Assembly (NCBI RefSeq): GCF_902809855.1
Contig: NZ_CADDWJ010000002.1
Span: 1,347,860-1,411,859 of the forward strand
Origin: Acinetobacter sp. Marseille-Q1618
Lineage (GTDB): Bacteria > Pseudomonadota > Gammaproteobacteria > Pseudomonadales > Moraxellaceae
DNA: 64,000 nt
Direction of reading: 5' to 3'
A model generated the notes under the pieces. That model searched no databases. It had not been told where the DNA came from and saw nothing but the letters and a program-made list of their open reading frames with translations. This document shows positions 18,496 through 27,615 of this stretch, piece by piece (the first letter of the stretch is position 1; the number at the start of each line of letters is the position of its first letter). The position numbers and the translations under genes are program-made.

Positions 18496-18586
18496 GGCGA
18501 CAAGGATGTCGCCGTTGGACAAGGGTGATATGGACATCCCCTTTGTCCAACAAAGGATTTTTGTTACTTTTATCCTTAAAAAGTAA
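18496..18586. repeat. Composite of three adjacent inverted repeats in the 404-bp gap
   Basis: The 404-bp intergenic stretch 18357-18760 has no gene. It holds GGCGAC/GTCGCC (18496-18513), GTTGGACAA/TTGTCCAAC (18514-18551) and TTACTTTT/AAAAGTAA (18564-18586). A looser repeat, GTCAGCA ... TGCTGAC with an inner CATTTT/AAAATG, lies near 18673-18724 and may terminate btuB. The first block looks like a dispersed intergenic repeat. Only this one copy was seen in the window. Confidence 0.5.
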
Positions 18587-18760
18587 GACATTGCCTACGC
18601 AAAATAAATTCTAATTTTGAAATATAAATGGGGCGGTGAAAAATAATATTCCACGGATTTCTTTGATAACTAAGTCAGCATACATTTTAGAATATCACCA
18701 AAATGATAATGCCTAGTGCTGACATTATCCTCAAAATTTTATCTACTTGCATGCAGCATT

Positions 18761-20629
18761 TTAGTACTTAAATGTCACACCCGCAGAAGCTAGACGACCA
18801 CCATCCACATAGTAAATGCCAGGGTTATAGGATGCAGTTTTATATTTTACATCCCCGACATTTTCAACGTTGGCAAAGACTTTTACATTGGGATGTACAT
18901 TCCAGTAACCGTTGAGGTCAACAGTGGCATAACCAGGTGTTTCTTGTAAGTAGTCTTTTGCTTTTGATTTTGCTGAGAATGACGCACTAATTCCATATGC
19001 TTCATTGTGTAACCCTGTGGTGAGGGTTAAGCTACGACGAGGACGACGAGTTAGCTCTTGATCTGTATCGTCATTCATGGCTTTGACGTAGTTAAATGCT
19101 GTCTTGAAGAATAGATCATCTTCTTGCCATTTTGCGTACCATTCACCGCCTTGCATTGAGGCTTTATCAATATTGATATTTTGGTAAATCGGGAAAGTAT
19201 TCATCCAATCGCCATCACATACAGCTACGCATTTAGATTCAATTAAATGATCAATTTTGGTGTAATACGCTGAAATACCTGTAGAGATATTGTGGTTCAG
19301 CTTTTGATCGAGACCGATTTCATAAGAAATGCTTTCTTCTGGATCAAGTGCTGGATTGCCACCATAACCATACATGTCATTTAAAGTAGGTGCTTTAAAT
19401 GCGCTACCAACATTGGCATATATGCTAGTAGTTGGTAGGATTTGATAACGAATTGCACCTTGCGCTACTGTGTGAGAGCCATATTTTTCATTGTCTTCAA
19501 CACGAACACCAACTTGAGTATTTAAGCCATTGTTATTAAATTGGTGCTGAATGAAATAGCCAGTAGAGTCGACATTTTCATTATAAGGTGAACCATAAGA
19601 CAGGACATCACCTTCTAGTTTTTGATGTGTCACACCCAGCAAAATATTTTGATGAGGTGTAAATTTCCAACGTGCGTTGAGTTCAGCTTCTTGTGTTGTG
19701 CTTTCAACAAAGTCAGCAGATTGATTTTGCTCAATTTCATCTTTAAATTGTGACAAACGTGTGTTTAGTTCTAGATTGTCCGTCACATTTAAACGACTAC
19801 GCAAATTGATAATTTCATTTTTAAAATCTTGGGAAAGCAATGAACCATCATTGCGATAAGCATCGTAATAACTGTTGCCTTCATTTTGGTTATAATCTAA
19901 TGAAAGCGCATAGTCCTTTTTGTCGACACCAAATTTAGCACTAAAACCTTTTTGATCATAAGACGCTGGTTGAATATTTGCACCTTTAAGGTCGGTGATT
20001 TTAGAACCATCAGTTTCTAGGCGTTGTCCACGAATTTGTGCATAAATGCCATCTTCCTTTAAATCTGCACCTACCACTGCTTTATAAGTAGATTGTTCAC
20101 CGATTTCGCCTGTAACAAATGCCCCAGTTTTTTCAGGCGTTTTAGAAATAATTTGAACTACACCGCCAATAGCATCTGTTCCATATAAAACAGAAGCAGG
20201 TCCTTTGAGGACTTCAATTTGTTTAATGTCAGTGGTATCTAAAAATGACAATGATGCAGCACCCGTTGACGCTGTATTTAAGCGTGCGCCATCACGTAAA
20301 ATCAGTGCATGTTCAGAGTTCGTTCCACGAATAAAAATAGAAGCTGTTTGACCAAAACCACCACTTTGCACCATGTTAATCGCTGCATCATTCATAAGTA
20401 AATGTGGTAATTCAGCAATTGGAGATTGGGCAACGATTTGTGGAGAAATAATATCAATACGTGCAGGGACATCTTCAATTTTTGTTTCAGAACGTGTCGC
20501 TGTAATCACCACAGGCGCTAAGGTGACAATATCCCCAGATGATTGCGTTTCTGCAAAAGTAGAACAACTAAATCCCATCGCAACAGCGATTGCACCTACA
20601 AGTGTTGTAGGTTTAAAAAAAGTAGACAT
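18761..20629 (-). CDS. btuB: BtuB, TonB-dependent vitamin B12 receptor
   Basis: A 622-aa outer-membrane beta-barrel. ATG 20629 (MSTFFKPTTLVG) has GGAG about 7 nt upstream; ATG 20641 is an alternative. The signal peptide ends near 'CSTFA-ETQ'. A TonB box-like LAPVVITATRSE follows, then the plug domain ('IFIRGTNSEHALILRDGARL', 'LKGPASVLYGTDAIGGV') and a barrel ending in AGVTFKY with a C-terminal aromatic. It takes up cobalamin with TonB-ExbBD energy. A cobalamin riboswitch lies directly upstream, which supports the substrate. Confidence 0.93.
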   Translation of the reverse strand: MSTFFKPTTLVGAIAVAMGFSCSTFAETQSSGDIVTLAPVVITATRSETKIEDVPARIDIISPQIVAQSPIAELPHLLMNDAAINMVQSGGFGQTASIFIRGTNSEHALILRDGARLNTASTGAASLSFLDTTDIKQIEVLKGPASVLYGTDAIGGVVQIISKTPEKTGAFVTGEIGEQSTYKAVVGADLKEDGIYAQIRGQRLETDGSKITDLKGANIQPASYDQKGFSAKFGVDKKDYALSLDYNQNEGNSYYDAYRNDGSLLSQDFKNEIINLRSRLNVTDNLELNTRLSQFKDEIEQNQSADFVESTTQEAELNARWKFTPHQNILLGVTHQKLEGDVLSYGSPYNENVDSTGYFIQHQFNNNGLNTQVGVRVEDNEKYGSHTVAQGAIRYQILPTTSIYANVGSAFKAPTLNDMYGYGGNPALDPEESISYEIGLDQKLNHNISTGISAYYTKIDHLIESKCVAVCDGDWMNTFPIYQNINIDKASMQGGEWYAKWQEDDLFFKTAFNYVKAMNDDTDQELTRRPRRSLTLTTGLHNEAYGISASFSAKSKAKDYLQETPGYATVDLNGYWNVHPNVKVFANVENVGDVKYKTASYNPGIYYVDGGRLASAGVTFKY

Positions 20630-20643
20630 GATATGCTCCATAC

Positions 20644-20660
20644 ATTCACCCCACGTGAAT
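20644..20660 (-). promoter_or_regulatory. Small hairpin over the btuB translation start region
   Basis: ATTCAC / GTGAAT with a five-base loop lies just after the riboswitch and holds a GGGG that could serve the upstream start (ATG 20641). It is a candidate expression-platform hairpin (the loop that kisses L5 in cobalamin riboswitches), working by hiding the ribosome binding site. Confidence 0.45.
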
Positions 20661-20676
20661 GATTGAGTTGAGAGGC

Positions 20677-20859
20677 ACAACAAGCTGGTATCCGGACTTA
20701 AATATAGAATGTTTAACATTCCTCTTATTTCTACCTTCCCATACTGACGTACAGTGGCTTAAATTTAAAATTTAAACGAAATAAGATTCTTTATTACCGT
20801 TGCGGGGGCAGTGTTGGATTTGCACCAACTTCCCAAAGCCTAAGCTATAGACTTGCTGT
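20677..20859 (-). ncRNA. Cobalamin riboswitch
   Basis: The minus strand has the ordered core: GGGAAGTTGGTGCAAATCC, then CTGCCCCCGCAACGGTAA, then AGCCACTG, GGGAAGG, and finally AAGTCCGGATACCAGC. A closing P1 stem pairs ACAGCAAGT (20859-20851) with GCTTGTTGT (20685-20677), nine pairs including two G-U. This fits the class I cobalamin aptamer. It lies 36-48 nt upstream of the btuB start codons, so B12 should repress the receptor in cis. Confidence 0.93.
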
Positions 20860-20990
20860 ATTGGCGCGAAGTATAGTTGTGGTGAAAAAAACTTACAAGA
20901 TCAAGAAAAATACACTGCAGTGTTAGATGTGAAAATTAGTAATATATTCATCGCTTTTGATAAGCATACAATGGTTTTAGTGGGGCAAAA

Positions 20991-21584
20991 ATGAAAGCAG
21001 TAGGAGTACATCTCGTTTGGTTATTGCTGATCTGTGCAGTGGCATATTCACAAAAAGAAGTCGTACTTGAACCGCAAGTACTTCCACCCACGCAGCCTCC
21101 TGTTGTAATCCACACGGCACAACCAACCCCCAAAGTTGAACTGCGTAAGCATCCACACTCAGCATCTGCATCAACACCTGAAATAACGCATCCCTCAGCA
21201 ATGACAGCAAATCATTTTCAGGAAATGGAGGTGGCATTTCCTATAGAACCAAAGCAAAAAGTAAAAATTTCTCATATTAACAATGACATGATGGTATATG
21301 ATTGTCAGGGACAGGCTGTTGAATTATTGCCACCTGATGCCAAACTTCGATTTATTGGGTATTGTCCTTATCTTGCGATTATTGGTCCAAATTCAGATAT
21401 TCAGGCTGATCGTGTACATGTACTTAAAGTTTATGGACCAAGCACGCATGTTGCAGTGAATGCTGTGAATTTTATAGATGTGACAGCATCCGCCTCAAAA
21501 GTAGAATATAGCGGTGAGTTGGATAGCACTCAGCGCATTCAAACCAAAGTTTCAGGTCCTGGTTCAATTGTGCAAAGACGTTAG
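20991..21584 (+). CDS. Exported DUF3060-like protein
   Basis: 197 aa. The N-terminus MKAVGVHLVWLLLICAVAYSQ is a signal peptide or anchor. A Pro/Thr/Ser-rich low-complexity stretch follows (about 22-75). The C-terminal ~110 aa have a regular beta-repeat pattern ('MMVYDCQGQAVELL', 'YCPYLAIIGPNSDIQADRV', 'VTASASKVEY') like DUF3060 proteins, which may form short parallel-beta structures. Two cysteines lie in this part. It is divergent from btuB. Function unknown. Confidence 0.6.
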   Translation: MKAVGVHLVWLLLICAVAYSQKEVVLEPQVLPPTQPPVVIHTAQPTPKVELRKHPHSASASTPEITHPSAMTANHFQEMEVAFPIEPKQKVKISHINNDMMVYDCQGQAVELLPPDAKLRFIGYCPYLAIIGPNSDIQADRVHVLKVYGPSTHVAVNAVNFIDVTASASKVEYSGELDSTQRIQTKVSGPGSIVQRR

Positions 21585-21729
21585 TCTAAATATTGCAAAT
21601 AAAAATAAATTGTTTTTTGCATGGTGATCGTGTTCAGCAAACTATTGAAAATTGCTTTACAATGGCTGCGCTAAAATAGAGACAATATCTATATCTATTT
21701 TTATATAAAATGGAATTAAAGTTAAAACT

Positions 21730-22371
21730 ATGCGAACACGTGCCAAAATTTGCGGAATCACGCGTATTGAAGATGTCCACGCTGCGGTAGATGCAGGTGT
21801 AGATGCAATCGGTTTTGTATTTTATGAACCGAGTCCACGTCATGTGACAGTGCAACACGCTCAACAATTGGTGAAACATATTCCTGCTTATGTCAGCATT
21901 GTGGGTTTATTTGTAAACGCAACCAGTGATGAAATCGCACAAGTTTTGGCAGAAGTTCCACTGGATATTTTACAATTTCATGGTGATGAAACTGCTGCAC
22001 AATGTCAGCAAATTGCTAGAAAACACCAACGCCGTTGGTATAAAGCCATCCAAGTCAAACCTGATCTAGATGTGATTGCAGAGATTAAGCAATATCATCA
22101 AGCAGGCGCAAGTGCTATGCTGTTAGATGCTTGGCATCCTGAGCTTAAAGGTGGAACAGGGCATTGCTTTGATTGGGAAAAATTTCCAAAACTCGATATT
22201 CCTTTGATTTTGGCTGGTGGTTTAACACCTGAAAATATTGAAGATGCGATCAAGACAACGGATGCTTATGCAGTCGATGTCAGTGGCGGTGTAGAGTTCG
22301 CAAAAGGTATAAAAGACCAACAACTTATTCAACAATTTATGCAAGGAGTCCAACGTGGATCAGCACAGTAA
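21730..22371 (+). CDS. trpF: Phosphoribosylanthranilate isomerase TrpF
   Basis: A 213-aa TIM barrel for the third step of tryptophan synthesis (PRA to CdRP). Motifs: [20 protein letters not shown] (catalytic Cys near residue 8), '[12 protein letters not shown]', '[14 protein letters not shown]' (catalytic Asp) and '[12 protein letters not shown]'. It overlaps the start of trpB by 17 nt, so translation is likely coupled. Confidence 0.95.
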   Translation: MRTRAKICGITRIEDVHAAVDAGVDAIGFVFYEPSPRHVTVQHAQQLVKHIPAYVSIVGLFVNATSDEIAQVLAEVPLDILQFHGDETAAQCQQIARKHQRRWYKAIQVKPDLDVIAEIKQYHQAGASAMLLDAWHPELKGGTGHCFDWEKFPKLDIPLILAGGLTPENIEDAIKTTDAYAVDVSGGVEFAKGIKDQQLIQQFMQGVQRGSAQ

Positions 22372-23608
22372 TCAACAAAATGATTTACAAGATCAAGTGA
22401 TTGACTATACCCAATTTCCTGATGCAAAAGGGCATTTTGGTATCCATGGCGGACGTTTTGTATCAGAAACCTTGATGGCGGCTTTAGAAGATTTAGAAAA
22501 TCTCTATAACCGCATGAAAACAGATGAAAAGTTCTTGGCAGAATTTGACCGTGATTTGGCATATTATGTGGGTCGTCCAAGTCCACTCTATCATGCTGAG
22601 CGTTGGTCGAAAGAGCTTGGTGGTGCGCAAATTTATTTAAAACGTGAAGACCTCAACCATACAGGTTCACACAAAGTAAATAACACCATTGGGCAAGCAT
22701 TGTTGGCAAAGCTTTCAGGTAAAAAACGTATTATCGCAGAAACGGGTGCAGGTCAACATGGTGTAGCAACAGCGACTATCGCCGCACGATTAGGGATGGA
22801 ATGCGTGGTGTACATGGGCGCAGAAGACGTCAAACGTCAAGCCATGAATGTATATCGTATGCGTTTGTTAGGTGCAAGAGTTGTCCCTGTAGAAAGTGGC
22901 TCTAAAACTTTAAAAGATGCATTAAATGAAGCAATGCGTGATTGGGTGACCAATGTTGACTCAACCTATTATGTGATTGGTACTGTGGCAGGTCCGCATC
23001 CCTATCCACAATTGGTGCGTGATTTCCAATCGATCATTGGGCGTGAAGCACGTAAGCAAATTTTAGAACAAGCAGGTCGTTTACCTGATGCACTTGTGGC
23101 ATGTGTCGGTGGTGGCTCAAATGCGATGGGCTTATTTTATCCATTCTTAAACGATCAAGATGTTAAAATCTATGGTGTGGAAGCAGCAGGCTATGGCATT
23201 GAAACAGGCAAGCATTCAGCACCATTAAATGCAGGTCATGTCGGTGTATTACATGGTAACCGTACTTACCTGATGTCAGATGAGCAAGGTCAAATCATTG
23301 AAACACATTCAATCTCTGCGGGTCTAGATTATCCAGGCGTAGGTCCTGAACATAGTTTTTTAAAAGACATGCATCGTGTGGATTATGTACCGATTAACGA
23401 TACAGAAGCTTTGCAAGGTTTCCGTGATTTAACCCAAATTGAAGGGATTATTCCTGCGCTAGAAAGTTCGCATGCCATGGCATACGTGACCAAACTGGCA
23501 CCCACACTGTCGAAAGATCAAATTATTATTGCGACTGTTTCAGGTCGTGGTGATAAAGACTTAATGACCGTTGCACGTATTGATGGCGTGGAAATGGTGG
23601 ATATGTAA
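22355..23608 (+). CDS. trpB: Tryptophan synthase beta subunit TrpB
   Basis: 417 aa; it condenses indole with L-serine using PLP. The start is GTG 22355, with AAGGAG 7 nt upstream inside trpF. Motifs: '[14 protein letters not shown]', the PLP lysine in '[19 protein letters not shown]', '[12 protein letters not shown]' and the phosphate-binding GGGSNAMG. The length is typical. trpA is not found after it in this window; the next gene is unrelated. Confidence 0.96.
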   Translation: MDQHSNQQNDLQDQVIDYTQFPDAKGHFGIHGGRFVSETLMAALEDLENLYNRMKTDEKFLAEFDRDLAYYVGRPSPLYHAERWSKELGGAQIYLKREDLNHTGSHKVNNTIGQALLAKLSGKKRIIAETGAGQHGVATATIAARLGMECVVYMGAEDVKRQAMNVYRMRLLGARVVPVESGSKTLKDALNEAMRDWVTNVDSTYYVIGTVAGPHPYPQLVRDFQSIIGREARKQILEQAGRLPDALVACVGGGSNAMGLFYPFLNDQDVKIYGVEAAGYGIETGKHSAPLNAGHVGVLHGNRTYLMSDEQGQIIETHSISAGLDYPGVGPEHSFLKDMHRVDYVPINDTEALQGFRDLTQIEGIIPALESSHAMAYVTKLAPTLSKDQIIIATVSGRGDKDLMTVARIDGVEMVDM

Positions 23609-23619
23609 CATGCTTGCAT

Positions 23620-23643
23620 AGCCCTTTCTTTCGAGAAAGGGCT
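23620..23643 (+). terminator. Hairpin after trpB
   Basis: A perfect 10-bp stem (AGCCCTTTCT, loop TTCG, AGAAAGGGCT) lies 11 nt after the trpB stop. The T-tract is weak (TGTTG). Confidence 0.65.
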
Positions 23644-23883
23644 TGTTGAGTAAAGAAAAAATACTCAAGTAATATTTTAAAACCAATAAAAATGATAATA
23701 ATAAGAAGTATCTTGTTAGTATTTTGAAAAATAATGATTTTTATATTTTAGTCCAGTTGTTCTGATTTTTAAATTTCAAATATTTGGTAGGTCTTAGTCA
23801 TTCATTTTCTAGATCATGCATTATGATCATTGCATAGATTGGTTTTATTATGAATATATACAAACTTTGATTGAGAGAAATAT

Positions 23884-24393
23884 ATGTCGAGTTTATTCAT
23901 TGTCATGCTTGGTGGTCGTCATGCACGCGCCAATACCGAAGTTCATGATGTAGTACTTGCCATTGGTGATGCTCTGGAAGAGATCTACCCGCAACTGAAA
24001 AATGCTTGGTTTGGTGAGCCAGAAGGCTTACATATTGATGCGTGGGCAAAGTTACAAGGCTTAACGTTTGAAAATAAAAAATATCGGATTCAATTTACCG
24101 ATGCAGCACCTAATCAAGCCGATCAAAAGTTATGGCTGATCAATTTAGGTGGCTATGATGCACGTGAATTTGGCGAGTTACATCGTTATGTTTTGATCGT
24201 TGCACAAAATGCCATGGTTGCCAAAGAAAAAGGCAAACAGCATTTTGCACGTCATTGGCAAAAATCACATACCGATCGTGTTTTGGACGTAGATGATTGT
24301 ATTGCGATTGATCATGTGCATGGACGTTATGTGCAATTGATCGAAGCTGAGTTTGAACAAGGGCAATGGGAAAATACCTATTTAAGAATTTAA
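23884..24393 (+). CDS. DUF1543 domain protein
   Basis: 169 aa. It begins SSLFIVMLGGRHARANTEVH and continues with 'EPEGLHIDAWAKL' and 'WLINLGGYDAREFGELH', the pattern of DUF1543 proteins, which are about this length. There is no signal peptide or membrane segment, so it should be cytosolic. A second part, 'HTDRVLDVDDCIAIDHVHGR', completes the domain. Function unknown. It stands apart from trpB (275-bp gap). Confidence 0.75.
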   Translation: MSSLFIVMLGGRHARANTEVHDVVLAIGDALEEIYPQLKNAWFGEPEGLHIDAWAKLQGLTFENKKYRIQFTDAAPNQADQKLWLINLGGYDAREFGELHRYVLIVAQNAMVAKEKGKQHFARHWQKSHTDRVLDVDDCIAIDHVHGRYVQLIEAEFEQGQWENTYLRI

Positions 24394-24479
24394 ATAGAGG
24401 TTAACTATTCTGCCTATTTCATGATTGTGCAAACATGACACTTTAAACTCAAGCGTAAATAGTCCTAATCGGGTGGACG

Positions 24480-25022
24480 ATGGATATTCAACTGATTGAA
24501 GAGTTTAAGTTAAGCCATGATTTAAAAACACAAATTGCAGAACTATTAAAAATTTGTTTTCCTGATGCATGTTTTTATGGGCGAACCTATTTTAAACAAC
24601 TGCCGCATTATCGTTTGATTCTAAGCGTAGATCAGCAACTGGTCGGACAGCTTGCTTTGGATTATCGTGTGATGCGTTTGGATCAACAGCCGATTTATGT
24701 CTTAGGGCTGATTGATTTTGCCATTCATCCACACTATCAAAATCAAGGTTACTCCAAGTTATTAATTCGTGCCTTAGAGCATATGGTTGCTAAGTTTGAG
24801 CAAAATATTGACTTTTTACTGCTGACCACCAAGCAACCTGAGTTTTATCGAAAATTAGGCTTTCATACGACAAATCAGACTGTGCAATGGTTGGCGATCG
24901 AGCATTTAAAAAACTATGGTATACAAGAGCAATATATTGAAAATGAGCTGATGTATAAACGTATTTGTCAGAAAAAATGGTCTGAACAGTCGGTCTTAGA
25001 CATGTTGGGATATTGGTATTAA
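24480..25022 (+). CDS. GNAT-family N-acetyltransferase
   Basis: 180 aa. The central GLIDFAIHPHYQNQGYSKLL is the acetyl-CoA-binding motif A (Q-x-x-G-x variant), and 'FLLLTTKQPEFYRKLGF' the following strand and helix of motif B. It is a cytosolic acetyltransferase of unknown substrate, 86 nt after the DUF1543 gene, perhaps on the same transcript. Confidence 0.8.
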   Translation: MDIQLIEEFKLSHDLKTQIAELLKICFPDACFYGRTYFKQLPHYRLILSVDQQLVGQLALDYRVMRLDQQPIYVLGLIDFAIHPHYQNQGYSKLLIRALEHMVAKFEQNIDFLLLTTKQPEFYRKLGFHTTNQTVQWLAIEHLKNYGIQEQYIENELMYKRICQKKWSEQSVLDMLGYWY

Positions 25023-25229
25023 GTGTTTAGCATAAAAAAAGATAAGCAATGATTAAAAATATAAATACTTAAATAAGCTTAAGCTAAATCGCTGTAAAGC
25101 CTATAAAATCGAACAGTACAATGCTCTTATCAATAAAACCGCTATGAAATATGTAAAAAACGCATTTCGTTGATAGATCAATACTCGTTATATTGTGCGT
25201 CGTTATAATGAAACTACTAGCCGTACGCC

Positions 25230-26873
25230 ATGTATTTATATACTGATTTTGACCAGCAATTGGTGAATGAACGTGTTGCACAATTCCGTGATCAAACGGA
25301 ACGTTATCTTGCGGGTAAACTCACTGAAGATGAGTATCGCCCACTTCGTCTGCAAAATGGTTTATATGTTCAGCGTTATGCGCCGATGTTGCGTGTCGCT
25401 GTGCCTTATGGTTTGATGAACTCTAAACAATTACGCAAAATTGCAGCATTGGCACAAGAGTTTGACCGTGGTTATGCACATGTCTCTACGCGTCAAAACA
25501 TTCAGTTTAACTGGCCTGCGCTAGAAAATGTACCTGATATGTTGCAAGAATTAGCCACTGTTCAAATGCATGCCATCCAAACCTCAGGAAACTGTATTCG
25601 TAATACTACAACGGATCAATATGCAGGTGTAGTGGCAGGTGAAATTGCTGACCCACGACCAACTTGTGAGTTGATTCGTCAATGGTCAACGTTTCATCCT
25701 GAGTTTGCATTCTTACCACGTAAGTTCAAAATCGCTGTTTCTGCATTAGAAGAAATTGATCGTGCAGCAACATCGTTCCATGACATTGGTGTGTATTTAA
25801 CACGTAATGCTGCGGGTGAGTTGGGTTATAAAATCAAAGTAGGCGGTGGTTTAGGGCGTACTCCAATCATTGGTAGCTTTATCCGTGATTTCCTACCACG
25901 TGAAGATTTGATTGCTTATCTAGAAGCAGTGCTTCGTGTTTATAACTTACATGGTCGTCGTGACAATAAATATAAAGCACGAATCAAGATTTTAGTTAAA
26001 GCATTAACACCAGAAGTTTTTGCTGAAAAAGTTGAAGCCGAATTTGCACATACCATTAAAACTTTAAAAATTGATGCGGAAACTTTGAAGAAAATGGATG
26101 AGGAATTTACGCCATTTGACTATCAAGATTATGCGGATGAAGATTTTAGTGAGTTGTTTGCACAACATCCTAAATTTAAACAATGGTTTAATATCAATAC
26201 CAATACGCACAAAGTAAAAGGCTATCGTATCGTCACGATTTCGCTAAAACGTGCAGGCGTTGCGCCAGGTGATATGACCACTGAAGAAATGAATTTGATC
26301 GCAGAGCTTGCGGATAAATATACCTTTGGTGAGCTGCGTACCACACACGAACAAAATATTGCGCTTGTTGATGTGCCACAAAAAGATTTGTTTGAATTGT
26401 GGCAAATCCTTGAAAAGAATAATCTTGCACGTGCACACATTGGTTTTATTACCGATATTATTTGCTGTCCAGGTGGTGATTTCTGTTCATTGGCAAATGC
26501 AAAATCGATTCCAATTTCAGAAGCTATTTCACGTCGTTTTGATGATTTAGATACTATTTATAACTTAGGTAAATTGGATCTCAATATCTCGGGCTGTATG
26601 AATGCTTGTGGTCACCACCATGTCGGTAATATCGGTATTTTGGGTGTTGACAAAAAAGGTGCTGAATTCTACCAAATCACTTTGGGTGGCAATGCAGACC
26701 ATGATGCTTCGATTGGTGATATTTTAGGACCTTCATTTGCTGCGGAACGTGTGCCAGATGTGGTGGAAGAGATTTTAAATACTTATCTTGATCTTCGTAG
26801 CGAAGGTGAAGAGTTTATCGAAACTTATCGTCGTGTCGGCATTCAACCATTTAAGGAGCGTGCATATGCTTAA
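25230..26873 (+). CDS. cysI: Sulfite reductase hemoprotein (siroheme / 4Fe-4S, CysI type)
   Basis: 547 aa; it reduces sulfite to sulfide in sulfur assimilation. Ligands of the [4Fe-4S]-siroheme centre are visible near the C-terminal half as CCPGGDFC and SGCMNACGHHH (CX5C ... CX3C). An N-terminal 'QNIQFNWPALENVPDML' and 'TSGNCIRNTTTDQYAG' are typical of the nitrite/sulfite reductase family. Its stop overlaps the start of the DUF934 gene by 8 nt. The DUF934 partner makes sulfite the more likely substrate than nitrite. Confidence 0.9.
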   Translation: MYLYTDFDQQLVNERVAQFRDQTERYLAGKLTEDEYRPLRLQNGLYVQRYAPMLRVAVPYGLMNSKQLRKIAALAQEFDRGYAHVSTRQNIQFNWPALENVPDMLQELATVQMHAIQTSGNCIRNTTTDQYAGVVAGEIADPRPTCELIRQWSTFHPEFAFLPRKFKIAVSALEEIDRAATSFHDIGVYLTRNAAGELGYKIKVGGGLGRTPIIGSFIRDFLPREDLIAYLEAVLRVYNLHGRRDNKYKARIKILVKALTPEVFAEKVEAEFAHTIKTLKIDAETLKKMDEEFTPFDYQDYADEDFSELFAQHPKFKQWFNINTNTHKVKGYRIVTISLKRAGVAPGDMTTEEMNLIAELADKYTFGELRTTHEQNIALVDVPQKDLFELWQILEKNNLARAHIGFITDIICCPGGDFCSLANAKSIPISEAISRRFDDLDTIYNLGKLDLNISGCMNACGHHHVGNIGILGVDKKGAEFYQITLGGNADHDASIGDILGPSFAAERVPDVVEEILNTYLDLRSEGEEFIETYRRVGIQPFKERAYA

Positions 26874-27351
26874 TACAGCACTACAAGTCCTCTCTAAAGA
26901 TGGCACGATCGCAGAGAACACCTATCAAATTATTGCTGAAGATGGGGTATTGCCACAAGGCGATGTGCTTTTGACTGTGGAGCAGTTGGATCAAATCTCC
27001 AATGTTTCAGGTAAAAAAGCCTTATTTCTTACGGTTGATGCTTCACCTGAAACCAATACATTTCCACTTGATCAGTTAGATGCGATTTTTATTGATTTTG
27101 CTGGTTTTAATGATGGACGTGGTTATTCATTTGCTGCATTACTGCGTCGCCAAGGTTATCAAGGTGAGCTACGTGCAACGGGTGATGTATTCAAAGATGT
27201 ATTGAATTACATGAAACGTGCTGGTTTTGATACTTTTGTGATTAAAGAAGGCAAAGATATCCAAGAAGCTGCTGCAGGTTTAGCTGATTTTACCAATCCT
27301 TATCAAGCATCAACTGCGGTTGCTCACGCAAGCTATCAAACGGGTGCTTGA
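26866..27351 (+). CDS. DUF934 protein, partner of the sulfite reductase
   Basis: 161 aa. ATG 26866 has AAGGAG 7 nt upstream, inside the end of cysI, and overlaps its stop by 8 nt. The frame is open further upstream to 26788 but those codons lie in cysI. The sequence has 'TFPLDQLDAIFIDFAGFNDG', 'GYSFAALLRRQGYQGELRA' and 'GDVFKDVLNYMKRAGFDTF', the DUF934 signature. DUF934 genes follow cysI in many Proteobacteria and probably aid electron supply to, or maturation of, the sulfite reductase; the mechanism is unknown. A strong terminator follows. Confidence 0.88.
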   Translation: MLNTALQVLSKDGTIAENTYQIIAEDGVLPQGDVLLTVEQLDQISNVSGKKALFLTVDASPETNTFPLDQLDAIFIDFAGFNDGRGYSFAALLRRQGYQGELRATGDVFKDVLNYMKRAGFDTFVIKEGKDIQEAAAGLADFTNPYQASTAVAHASYQTGA

Positions 27352-27380
27352 AAAGTTTAAAATTTACCTAAGTAAAATCA

Positions 27381-27407
27381 AAAGCCTGCATCATGCAGGC
27401 TTTTTTT
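27381..27407 (+). terminator. Terminator after the cysI-DUF934 operon
   Basis: AAAGCCTGCA pairs with TGCAGGCTTT, loop TCA, then a T-run. Confidence 0.88.
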
Positions 27408-27480
27408 ATTTGAATAAGTAGAAAATTAAAAATTATATCTATATGTTTTATAATAAATTAATTTAATGTGTTATGGTGTG

Positions 27481-27539
27481 GATAGTTTATGTCGACAGTA
27501 ATCCAGAATTATGATCTGGATGGGAAGACATAAATTATC
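27481..27539 (+). promoter_or_regulatory. Structured palindromic element upstream of ddh
   Basis: A 13-bp outer stem (GATAGTTTATGTC with GACATAAATTATC, one G-T pair) encloses an asymmetric internal loop (GACAGTA / GGGAA) and a 7-bp inner stem (ATCCAGA/TCTGGAT) with a 7-nt loop. It lies 76 nt before the ddh start. It could be a regulatory RNA or an operator or intergenic repeat; I match it to no known riboswitch. Confidence 0.5.
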
Positions 27540-27615
27540 AGTTAAATAAATGCTATATCGCATTTCTATATACTTATTTGTTTTGAGTTTTTTTATTCAT
27601 AAGTGACATTGTTTT

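Noticed and set aside
18673..18724. Inverted repeat GTCAGCA ... TGCTGAC as a possible attachment site
   Set aside because: No integrase or mobile genes nearby; a terminator or repeat role after btuB is simpler.
26222..26440. Three overlapping antisense frames inside cysI
   Set aside because: All three share the same stretch in different frames, which is typical of chance open frames.
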